This document shows positions 7,804 through 14,481 of a DNA stretch of 26,087 nt, in pieces; position 1 is the stretch's first letter, and every line of letters starts with the position of its first letter. The stretch is from JAJZOM01 sp046703545. Its GTDB lineage: Archaea > Thermoplasmatota > Thermoplasmata > Thermoplasmatales > Thermoplasmataceae. The notes beneath the pieces were generated by a model that saw nothing but the letters and a program-made list of their open reading frames with translations, searched no databases and was not told the origin of the DNA. A program made the translations under genes and the position numbers. The stretch lies in the NCBI GenBank assembly GCA_046703545.1, contig JBJKSX010000012.1, positions 1-26,087 of the forward strand. Reading direction: 5' to 3'.

Positions 7804-7864
7804 CGAGATAGGCATAAGCAAGAACCTAATTCAGGTTAGCATTACAGTAAAAAGAGAGGTAATC

Positions 7865-8263
7865 ATGGCAAACTCTGTTGCAATTATTGCTGATTCAAAA
7901 AGCGGAAAAACATACAAGAAGGAAGTAACCCCGGAAAATCTCAACTCCCTCGTTGGAAGAAAGATTGGGGATGAAGTGGATGGGATATTCTTTGAACTCC
8001 CTGGCTACAGGCTGAAGATAACCGGCGGGAGCACCAATGACGGTTTTGCAATGAAGAAAGATCTTCAGATTGCAGGAAGGAAAAGGATCCTGAGAATTTA
8101 CAACAAGGGAAAGAGGGCCAAGGACGGATACAGGAAAAGAGTCACATTCCGTGGTTCTGTAATAGGGGCAGATGTGTCTCAGTTGAATCTTCAGGTTACT
8201 CAATACGGGCCTGAGCCACTGGATGCTCCTGCACCAGAGGCTAAGGAAGAGAAGAAGGAATAA
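7865..8263 (+). CDS. rps6e: 30S ribosomal protein S6e
   Basis: A 132-residue small-subunit ribosomal protein. The S6e signature is GGSTNDGFAMKKDL; other family features are DEVDGIFFELPGYRLKITGG and the basic RKRVTFRGSVIGADVSQLNL, where the RG loop contacts rRNA. The C-terminus is an acidic/lysine-rich tail (APEAKEEKKE). The open frame reaches farther upstream, but ATG 7865 has a ribosome site (AGAGAGGTAATC) and begins at the conserved MANS-type start. aIF2 gamma begins one base after the stop codon, forming a translation operon. Confidence 0.95.
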   Translation: MANSVAIIADSKSGKTYKKEVTPENLNSLVGRKIGDEVDGIFFELPGYRLKITGGSTNDGFAMKKDLQIAGRKRILRIYNKGKRAKDGYRKRVTFRGSVIGADVSQLNLQVTQYGPEPLDAPAPEAKEEKKE

Positions 8264-8264
8264 A

Positions 8265-9491
8265 ATGGCAAAACTTCCACAGCCATCTGTCAATATTGGC
8301 ATGGTAGGCCATGTTGACCATGGAAAGAGCACACTGACCAGAGCTCTGACAGGAACCAAGACCGATATACACTCTGAGGAAATCAAGAGGGGCATTTCAA
8401 TAAAGCTTGGTTACGCGGAGACTCCTATTTACAAATGCGAGAACGGAGATGGAGAGGAAGTTTTCAGCAGGGAAAAGTCAGGTGAATCCTGCAAGTTGGA
8501 GAGGGTAGTTTCGTTTGTGGATGCCCCCGGCCACGAAACACTCATGGCCACAATGCTTTCAGGCTCATCCATTATGAACGGTGCCCTTCTTGTGATAGCT
8601 GCCAATGAGAAATGCCCTCAGCCGCAAACCAGGGAACACCTCATTGCCCTTGACATTATGGGCATAAAGAATATTATAGTGGTTCAAAATAAAATAGACC
8701 TTGTGACAAGGGAGAGGGCCCTGGAGAGTTACAAGGAAATTAAGGAATTCTTGAAGGGGAGTGTTGCAGAAGATTCCCCTGTTATTCCGGTAAGTGCATA
8801 TCACAATTCAAATATAGATGCCCTTTTCGGGGCTATTGAGCGGATTATACCAACTCCTGAATTTGATCCTTCAGCCCCACCAAGAATGTATGTGGCACGT
8901 TCGTTCGATGTCAACAGGCCCGGCTGCCTGCCACTCGATCTCAAAGGCGGAGTCATAGGGGGTTCACTTGTCGAAGGCGAACTCAAGATTGGAGACGAGA
9001 TTGAAATAGTTCCAGGCTTGCAGACAGGCAAAGGGGGAAAGCAGGTTTGGGAGAATGTTGTCACCTCCATCACCACACTGATGGCCGGCAAAAGCACATA
9101 CGATAAGATCAGGCCAGGAGGATTGGCTGCTGTGGGAACAACACTTGATCCTTACCTTACAAAGGGAGATTCTCTTACGGGCCGGATAGTGGGCAAAGTT
9201 GGACAGGTTCCGCCCACCATCTTTTCACTTACAATTGATTCCCACCTTCTGAAGCGGGTTGTCGGGTTTCAGGAAGAACAGAAAGTCGATCCAATAAGGT
9301 CCAAGGAAAACCTCATGCTTACTGTTGGAACATCAAACACAGTTGGTCTGGTGAACAACGTTAAGGACGGAAAGGTGGAAATCAGCCTCAAATATCCTGT
9401 TGCCGCTTTCGAGGGAGAAAGGGTTGCAGTGGGAAGGCGCATTTCAAACCGCTGGAGACTCATAGGTTACGGAAACATAGTTTCAATCTAG
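8265..9491 (+). CDS. eif2g: Translation initiation factor aIF2 subunit gamma
   Basis: GTPase subunit of archaeal IF2, which brings initiator Met-tRNA to the 30S subunit. It is 408 residues, the usual length. GTP-binding motifs: G1 GHVDHGKST, switch 1 region IKRGISIKLGY, G3 DAPGHE, G4 NKID, G5-like SAYH. Domains II and III follow, with RSFDVNRPGC and the conserved GGVIGGSL. The zinc-knuckle segment between the switches (YKCENGDG...SGESCK) keeps only two cysteines instead of the usual two CxxC pairs. The ATG at 8265 directly follows the S6e stop; the upstream extension of the frame lies inside rps6e. The 3' end overlaps the converging glycosylase gene by 4 bases. Confidence 0.97.
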   Translation: MAKLPQPSVNIGMVGHVDHGKSTLTRALTGTKTDIHSEEIKRGISIKLGYAETPIYKCENGDGEEVFSREKSGESCKLERVVSFVDAPGHETLMATMLSGSSIMNGALLVIAANEKCPQPQTREHLIALDIMGIKNIIVVQNKIDLVTRERALESYKEIKEFLKGSVAEDSPVIPVSAYHNSNIDALFGAIERIIPTPEFDPSAPPRMYVARSFDVNRPGCLPLDLKGGVIGGSLVEGELKIGDEIEIVPGLQTGKGGKQVWENVVTSITTLMAGKSTYDKIRPGGLAAVGTTLDPYLTKGDSLTGRIVGKVGQVPPTIFSLTIDSHLLKRVVGFQEEQKVDPIRSKENLMLTVGTSNTVGLVNNVKDGKVEISLKYPVAAFEGERVAVGRRISNRWRLIGYGNIVSI

Positions 9492-10156
9492 TTTTTTCTG
9501 GACCCATAATCACATTTTTCTCTGACGGGGCATCCTGTGCAGATGGGCTTGACCCTGCAAAATTCCTTGGCAAGCTCCACAAACATTCCATGGAAATTCT
9601 TCATCGCTCGAAGATCCCCGTTGAAGCTATCATCCATGAATTGCTTGACACCGCTGACAGTCGAGCATCCCTTTATGCCAATTCTCTCCAGGACTCTTAT
9701 TGTGTACCTGTCCACCACAAATTCCGGCTTGTCCAGTACATAAAGCAGAATGCAGTCCATTGTCTCCTGCCCAATTCCCTTCTGTGAAGACAGGAATTCC
9801 TTAAGGCCATCTGGCTCCTGTTCCTTCATCTTGCCGATGCTGCCATATTTTTCCAGGATTGCTGCTGAAATTCCAACAAGCCTGGAAGACTTCTGCCTGA
9901 AAAATCCCGAACTTCTGATGATTGGGCCAAGTGTGTCGGGGTCTGTCACAGCCAGAGTTTCAAGAGTGGTAATTCTGTGGGATTTCATGTTCTGGAGTGA
10001 AATTTCCACATTTCTCCACGCAGTGTTCTGGGTAAGAATAGCTCCAATTACCACTTCGTCAGGCGTCTCAGCAGGCCACCATCCAGTGTCCCCAAATCGT
10101 GAGTATAGAATTTCATAGAGCTTGTCTGCCGAAATCTGCAACAGACTCCCGATCAA
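9488..10156 (-). CDS. Endonuclease III-like HhH-GPD DNA glycosylase (MagIII-like)
   Basis: A base-excision repair glycosylase of the HhH-GPD superfamily, 222 residues. The N-terminal block RFGDTGWWPAETPDEVVIGA leads to ILTQNTAW. The helix-hairpin-helix is KGIGQETMDCILLY, followed by the catalytic aspartate region FVVDRYTIR. A C-terminal iron-sulfur cluster loop has cysteines spaced C-x5-C-x2-C-x5-C (CRVKPICTGCPVREKC). The lysine of bifunctional Nth at the hairpin is replaced (GIGQET), which resembles the monofunctional 3-methyladenine glycosylases of the MagIII type more than true endonuclease III. The start is a TTG at 10156; no better codon lies near the conserved N-terminus. Confidence 0.88.
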   Translation of the reverse strand: MIGSLLQISADKLYEILYSRFGDTGWWPAETPDEVVIGAILTQNTAWRNVEISLQNMKSHRITTLETLAVTDPDTLGPIIRSSGFFRQKSSRLVGISAAILEKYGSIGKMKEQEPDGLKEFLSSQKGIGQETMDCILLYVLDKPEFVVDRYTIRVLERIGIKGCSTVSGVKQFMDDSFNGDLRAMKNFHGMFVELAKEFCRVKPICTGCPVREKCDYGSRKN

Positions 10157-10209
10157 AGTATTGTAGATTATTGTTTCTGCCGATATTCGACAACATCATT
10201 CCGAAAGTA

Positions 10210-10222
10210 GTCATATTATGAC
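10210..10222. promoter_or_regulatory. Perfect palindrome GTCATA-T-TATGAC, possible operator
   Basis: A 13-base inverted repeat (6-base arms, 1-base centre) in the divergent intergenic region between the glycosylase gene and fixC. It lies about 40 bases upstream of the fixC TATA box and could bind a dimeric regulator. No regulator is identified. Confidence 0.35.
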
Positions 10223-10260
10223 GAGTTAGTTATGAACAATATGCATTATTAGAAAAATGT

Positions 10261-10270
10261 TATAAATTAA
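10261..10270 (+). promoter_or_regulatory. TATA box of the fixCXAB operon (leaderless)
   Basis: TATAAATTAA begins 27 bases before the fixC ATG, near-ideal archaeal TATA spacing for transcription starting at the codon itself. No ribosome site is present. Confidence 0.65.
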
Positions 10271-10287
10271 CTTTCAATTCTGAACAT

Positions 10288-11580
10288 ATGAGTGAATTTG
10301 ACGCCATTGTCGTTGGCGCAGGTCCTGCAGGCTCCGCGGCAGCCATTAGGTTGGCTTCCAAAGAACAGAATGTACTGCTCGTGGAGAAATCGGACCCACC
10401 GGGAAGCAAGAATGTTTCCGGAGGCGTCCTCTGGGGACATGATCTGACCAATGTGATACCTGACTGGGAAAAGACAGCTCCTGTGGAGAGATTCGTCGGA
10501 ACCAAATCTGTTGCCTTCCTGACAAAGGAGTCAAAGATAGGTATAGATTTCAGCACGAAGAAATTCGAGAACCAGAAGACAGGATACACAGTTCTCAGGA
10601 CTAAATTTGACCAGTACCTAGCGAAGAAGGCAAAGGATTCAGGGGCAATGGTTGCAAGTGGAATTACCGTTGATAAGCTTGCCTTTGACAATGAAAAAGT
10701 CATAGGAATTGAGCAGAACGGCGATGTTATAACTGCTGACACTGTAATACTTGCCGAAGGCGCTAACCCCAGGGTTGCAATTGAATCTGGCCTGAGGAAG
10801 CCCCTGAATGATCACGACACTGCAATCGGCGTGAAAGAAGTCATCAAGCTCACAGAACCCATAATCAATGACAGGTTCAATCTCACAGGAAAATCAGGTT
10901 TTGCTTGTGAATATGTCCTGGGATTCCTCGAAGGTGGAGTCCATGCCGGAGGTTTCCTGTATACAAACAAGGACAGCATATCTCTTGGGGCTGTCATATC
11001 AATGAAGTCGCTCAGGCAGAACAACCAGACCTACTCCTTTGACATTATTGAACAGTTCAAGGAACATCCCTTCATTGCCCCTCTCATAGAAGGGGGCCGG
11101 GTGGAGGAATACAGTGCACACCTTGTGGTTGAAGGGGGGCTGCAGTCCGTGCCAAAGCTGTATGGAGACGGGTTTATGGTGGCCGGAGATGGCGCCGGTT
11201 TCTCATTCAGCAACGGAATGGTGCTGCAGGGAATGAATTACGCCATTGCTTCTGGCATTCAGGCAGCAGACACATTTATAGACGCCAAGAACAGCGGAGA
11301 TTATTCTTCCAATGCATTGTCCAAATACAAATCAAGACTCAAGGAAAGCTATGTCCTAAGAGACCTGCACACGTTCAACGGGATATCTGAGCTGACGTGG
11401 AGCCCATTCATGCATGAGAAATTGCCAGAAGTTCTGGAAAACACAATGCTGGGGCTTTTCATGGAAGAGGGAGTCCCAAAGAAGCACATGTCAAAGATCC
11501 TTAGGGAATCCATGGCCAAATCAGGCCTATCTACCTCTGAAATGCTACTTCAGGGATACAGAATGATGAGGAGGATGTAA
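10288..11580 (+). CDS. fixC: Electron transfer flavoprotein-quinone oxidoreductase FixC/EtfD
   Basis: FAD-containing membrane-associated subunit that passes electrons from the electron transfer flavoprotein to the quinone pool. It is 430 residues. The N-terminal Rossmann motif VGAGPAGSAAAIRLA binds FAD; a second FAD contact is GDGAGFSFSNGMVLQGMNYA. The middle portion ECEY-like FACEYVLGFLEGGVHAGGF matches the family's quinone-binding region. It has no C-terminal iron-sulfur domain of the mitochondrial ETF-QO type; here that is supplied by the separate fixX gene one base downstream. First gene of a four-gene operon with spacings of a few bases. Confidence 0.93.
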   Translation: MSEFDAIVVGAGPAGSAAAIRLASKEQNVLLVEKSDPPGSKNVSGGVLWGHDLTNVIPDWEKTAPVERFVGTKSVAFLTKESKIGIDFSTKKFENQKTGYTVLRTKFDQYLAKKAKDSGAMVASGITVDKLAFDNEKVIGIEQNGDVITADTVILAEGANPRVAIESGLRKPLNDHDTAIGVKEVIKLTEPIINDRFNLTGKSGFACEYVLGFLEGGVHAGGFLYTNKDSISLGAVISMKSLRQNNQTYSFDIIEQFKEHPFIAPLIEGGRVEEYSAHLVVEGGLQSVPKLYGDGFMVAGDGAGFSFSNGMVLQGMNYAIASGIQAADTFIDAKNSGDYSSNALSKYKSRLKESYVLRDLHTFNGISELTWSPFMHEKLPEVLENTMLGLFMEEGVPKKHMSKILRESMAKSGLSTSEMLLQGYRMMRRM

Positions 11581-11581
11581 T

Positions 11582-11854
11582 ATGAAAATTGAAGAAAGGC
11601 TGTCACTCCTGAACTACAAGATCGACAAGAGCTATGAGCACATAACTGTGAATCCGGACATCTGCGAAACCTGCCCGGACCACTTCTGCACCTTTGCGTG
11701 CCCTGCAAAGTGCTATAGCCTCATCGAGGGAAAACTCAACTTCAAGTATGAGGACTGCGTGGAATGCGGAACATGCTCGGTAGCCTGTTCTCACGGTAGT
11801 GTCACCTGGACAAATGTGAAAGGTGGCCACGGAGTGAAATACAAGTTCGGGTGA
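11582..11854 (+). CDS. fixX: FixX ferredoxin-like protein of the Etf complex
   Basis: A 90-residue ferredoxin that carries electrons between FixAB and FixC. The C-terminal half has a complete [4Fe-4S] motif CVECGTCSVACSHG. The N-terminal half has further cysteines in a non-standard order (CETCPDHFCTFACPAKCY), typical of FixX proteins, which may bind no second cluster. Starts two bases after the fixC stop and ends just before fixA, so it is part of the same transcript. Length is normal for FixX. Confidence 0.93.
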   Translation: MKIEERLSLLNYKIDKSYEHITVNPDICETCPDHFCTFACPAKCYSLIEGKLNFKYEDCVECGTCSVACSHGSVTWTNVKGGHGVKYKFG

Positions 11855-11859
11855 ACAAG

Positions 11860-12660
11860 ATGACACTGGAAATTATCGTTATGGTTAAGCAGGTTCCTGA
11901 CAGCCAGGAAGTGGAGATCGATCCTGTTACCAAGACACTGAACAGGATGAAGGCAAGAAATGTCCTCAATGTTGCTGATGACAATGCCCTCGAAGCTGCT
12001 CTCAGGATAAAGGACAAGACAGACGCGAATATCACGATCATCTCAATGGGTCCGCCTATGGCTGAAACTGCACTCATTGAATGCATGGCCAAGGGTGCTG
12101 ACAGAGCCGTACTGGTCAGCGACAGGGCGTTCGCAGGCGCGGATACCTATCCAACTGGCCTGACTCTTGCAGCAACCATCACCAAGCTTGGAGGTTATGA
12201 CATAATATTTGCTGGAGAGGAAACCTCTGATTCCAGCACAGGGCATATTGGACCAGGAGTCGCTGAATTCCTCGGAATTGAGCAGATCACATACGCAAGT
12301 GCGGTGGATTTTGAGAAGGGATTTGTCATAGGTGAGAGGGAACTGGAAGATGGAGTTGAAGTTGTGAAGGCAAAGCCCCCAGTGCTCATCACAATTCTGC
12401 TAGGTGCAAACAACCCAAGGAACCAGACTCTGAGGAGGAAGATAGATGCAATGAAGAAAGGCATTGAAGTCTGGAATCTTGAAAAACTGGACATTCCACC
12501 GGAATGGGTCGGCCTCAAGGGTTCTCCAACCATTGTCAGGGGAATGAAGACAATCAAGGAAAAGGAAAGGGCATCTAAGGAAATCACTCTGGACACCATA
12601 GGAGACATGCTCAAGGAAATGGCAGAAAACAAGGTTCTCTTCAAGGAGGAGGCTGAGTAG
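11860..12660 (+). CDS. fixA: Electron transfer flavoprotein subunit beta (FixA/EtfB)
   Basis: Small ETF subunit, 266 residues from the ATG at 11860. The N-terminus EIIVMVKQVPDSQEVEIDP is the family signature. The nucleotide/FAD region includes ADDNALEAALRIKD, ISMGPPMAETAL and the loop GEETSDSSTGHIGPGVAEFLG. The end is a charged helical tail (KEKERASKEITLDTIGDML). A GTG at 11851 overlaps the fixX stop, but the ATG at 11860 is better supported: GGGTGA precedes it at normal ribosome-site distance. It pairs with FixB to form the ETF heterodimer. Confidence 0.94.
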   Translation: MTLEIIVMVKQVPDSQEVEIDPVTKTLNRMKARNVLNVADDNALEAALRIKDKTDANITIISMGPPMAETALIECMAKGADRAVLVSDRAFAGADTYPTGLTLAATITKLGGYDIIFAGEETSDSSTGHIGPGVAEFLGIEQITYASAVDFEKGFVIGERELEDGVEVVKAKPPVLITILLGANNPRNQTLRRKIDAMKKGIEVWNLEKLDIPPEWVGLKGSPTIVRGMKTIKEKERASKEITLDTIGDMLKEMAENKVLFKEEAE

Positions 12661-12661
12661 T

Positions 12662-13690
12662 ATGACCGGACTCATTAATGCAGTGCCAATTGAAAATCCA
12701 GAGGATTACAGAAATGTCTTCGTTTATCTGGAAACGAGAGGTGGTAGCATCCTCAAGTCTTCCGCAGAAATGATTGGAATAGGAAAGGAAGTCGCCCACA
12801 AAGTTAATGAAAAGCTTGTTTGCGTCCTGATTGGCGATGACCTCAAGGCTATGTCCAAAGAAGCAGCAGCATTTGGATGTGACAAGGTAATAGGTGCCGA
12901 ATCTCCGGACCTGAAGGACTTCAAGACCATGCCATACGCAGAATACGTGGCGGAATTTATTGCAGAGGAGAAGCCAAACATCTTTCTGCTAGCAGCCACC
13001 CACAACGGAAGGGACCTCGCATCAAGGGTGGCAGTCAAGTCCAAAACTGGAGTTACAGCTGACTGCACTGTCATTGACATTGATGAGAATGACAGGACAC
13101 TTCTTGCAAACAGGCCTGTTTATGGGGAGAGCACCCTGGCAGAGATTCTGTGCAGAAAACACAGGCCACAGATGGCAACAGCAAGGCCAGGAGTCTTCAG
13201 CATTCCTGAGAAAGTTGAGAACAACGCCTGTGAAATTGACATAAGGAAGGTCGAGGTGGATCCATCACTCATAAGGAAGGAAATCGTTGAATTCAGGCCA
13301 AAATCAGGATTTGACATCACATCCGCGGACGTGGTTGTTTCCGGCGGGCTCGGACTGGGAGGCCCCAAAGGCTTCAAGCTCCTCGAGGAACTGGCAAACG
13401 AACTGGGCGGAGTGGTTGGTTCATCTAGGCCGGCAGTGGATATGGGCTGGATTGAAAGGGACCATCAGGTTGGGCAGACCGGCAGAGTTGTCCGCCCAAG
13501 GATCTACATAGCCGCAGGAATTTCGGGAAAAGCCCAGCATATTGTGGGGATGAAGGCAAGCGACACAATCATTGCGATCAACAATGACCCCAATGCCGAG
13601 ATTGCAAAGTACTCCGATTACTTCATAAACGAGGATCTTTACAAGGCTGTGCCGAAACTCATTGAAGAGATCAGGAAAATCAAAAAATAG
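12662..13690 (+). CDS. fixB: Electron transfer flavoprotein subunit alpha (FixB/EtfA)
   Basis: Large ETF subunit, 342 residues. The C-terminal FAD-binding domain is well preserved: VVSGGLGLGGPKGFKLLEEL, GSSRPAVDMGW, DHQVGQTGRVVRP, YIAAGISGKAQHIVGMK and INNDPNAEIAKYSDY. The N-terminal domain has YLETRGGSILKSSAEMIGIG, as in EtfA. The ATG at 12662 lies one base after the fixA stop. It closes the operon; an A/T-rich region follows. A bifurcating role (NADH to quinone plus ferredoxin), as reported for archaeal EtfABCX complexes, is possible but not shown by the sequence alone. Confidence 0.95.
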   Translation: MTGLINAVPIENPEDYRNVFVYLETRGGSILKSSAEMIGIGKEVAHKVNEKLVCVLIGDDLKAMSKEAAAFGCDKVIGAESPDLKDFKTMPYAEYVAEFIAEEKPNIFLLAATHNGRDLASRVAVKSKTGVTADCTVIDIDENDRTLLANRPVYGESTLAEILCRKHRPQMATARPGVFSIPEKVENNACEIDIRKVEVDPSLIRKEIVEFRPKSGFDITSADVVVSGGLGLGGPKGFKLLEELANELGGVVGSSRPAVDMGWIERDHQVGQTGRVVRPRIYIAAGISGKAQHIVGMKASDTIIAINNDPNAEIAKYSDYFINEDLYKAVPKLIEEIRKIKK

Positions 13691-13714
13691 GCATTCAGGA
13701 AACTGAATTCCTCA

Positions 13715-13728
13715 AATATTTATTATAC
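13715..13728 (+). promoter_or_regulatory. TATA box before the 50-residue ORF
   Basis: AAATATTTATTATA, centred about 28 bases before the TTG at 13750, matches leaderless spacing. The same A/T-rich stretch may also help end the fixB transcript. Confidence 0.5.
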
Positions 13729-13749
13729 CAAGATAACATTTTTATCTGC

Positions 13750-13902
13750 TTGAAAACAGTAGTTGTCCAGAAATTCCCCCGTAGCTCGGAAACCACCCTT
13801 AACCAGGTTTCCCAATACATGGAGGAATACGCACGCAAACATCCTGGAAGAGAGGTGTTTTTTGACGGTGACAGGTACGCTGTCTGCTACGTCAGGAGAT
13901 AG
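13750..13902 (+). CDS. Small 50-residue protein, unknown function
   Basis: A short open frame beginning with TTG and ending at TAG 13900-13902. The product starts (M)KTVVVQKFPRSSETT, continues through an amphipathic section NQVSQYMEEYARKHPGRE, and ends with two strand-like pieces, VFFDGDRYAVCYVRR. The balanced composition, a TATA box at leaderless distance, and its fit into a gap otherwise empty between fixB and the acetyltransferase argue for a real gene. It has no signal peptide or membrane span. I recognise no family; a beta-alpha-beta mini-fold is my guess. Confidence 0.55.
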   Translation: MKTVVVQKFPRSSETTLNQVSQYMEEYARKHPGREVFFDGDRYAVCYVRR

Positions 13903-13959
13903 CAACAGCCCTTGCAGGAAGTGTGACATTTTATCTGGGAAAACGAGATTGGCTTTGGC

Positions 13960-14466
13960 ATGGTTACGAATAACTGTGGCATTATACAGGAAGGCAACAT
14001 CAGGTTGAGGCCAGGGAGCCTGGAAGATGTTGCAACATCACTGCCCTGGTATTCAGACCCGGAAGTTCTCAGAGGATCAGAAGCAGTGTCGGAGCCCTAC
14101 GATAAGGAGACTGTAACCAGGATGTACAGGTTCCTGATGGGCAACGGCGAATTCTACATCATTGAAAGCCTGGAAAATGGTAACTGGTGTGCCATAGGTG
14201 ATGCATGCCTTATGAAGAATTCCACACCAATCGTTATCGGAAGCAGTGATCACAGGTCCATGGGCATTGGAACCAGGGTACTTTCAATGCTCATCAAGAG
14301 AGCAAAGGAACTTGGATGGAAAGAGATGAAAGTCAAGGGCATCTACTCCTACAACATGAAGTCCCTGAGGCTCTTCAGGTCTTTTGGGTTCAGGGAAACC
14401 ATTAGGAAGGAAAGAAAGGATGGAATAGTCGAAATATCGCTTGCCCTGGACCTTTTGCATCAATAA
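13960..14466 (+). CDS. GNAT-family N-acetyltransferase
   Basis: 168 residues with the GNAT fold. After IRLRPGSLEDV comes a core where SSDHRSMGIGTRVL supplies the acetyl-CoA-binding R-x-x-G-x-G loop, followed by the helix SMLIKRAKELGWKEM. The end is the typical YNMKSLRLFRSFGFRETIRKERKDG, with asparagine and phenylalanines as in protein or small-molecule acetyltransferases. ATG 13960 is the only usable start between the preceding stop and the conserved domain; a TATA-like ATTTTATC about 30 bases upstream suggests a leaderless mRNA. The acceptor substrate cannot be told. It ends convergently with thrS. Confidence 0.88.
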   Translation: MVTNNCGIIQEGNIRLRPGSLEDVATSLPWYSDPEVLRGSEAVSEPYDKETVTRMYRFLMGNGEFYIIESLENGNWCAIGDACLMKNSTPIVIGSSDHRSMGIGTRVLSMLIKRAKELGWKEMKVKGIYSYNMKSLRLFRSFGFRETIRKERKDGIVEISLALDLLHQ

Positions 14467-14481
14467 AATAAAAAAATAGGG

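Noticed and set aside
7314..7811. 165-codon plus-strand frame opposite kae1-bud32
   Set aside because: Antisense shadow of the conserved Kae1 coding sequence; Cys/Trp-rich composition typical of a wrong frame.
9488..10156. True bifunctional endonuclease III (Nth)
   Set aside because: The catalytic lysine position of the helix-hairpin-helix is not Lys (GIGQET), and the WWPAETP block fits the MagIII-like branch better.
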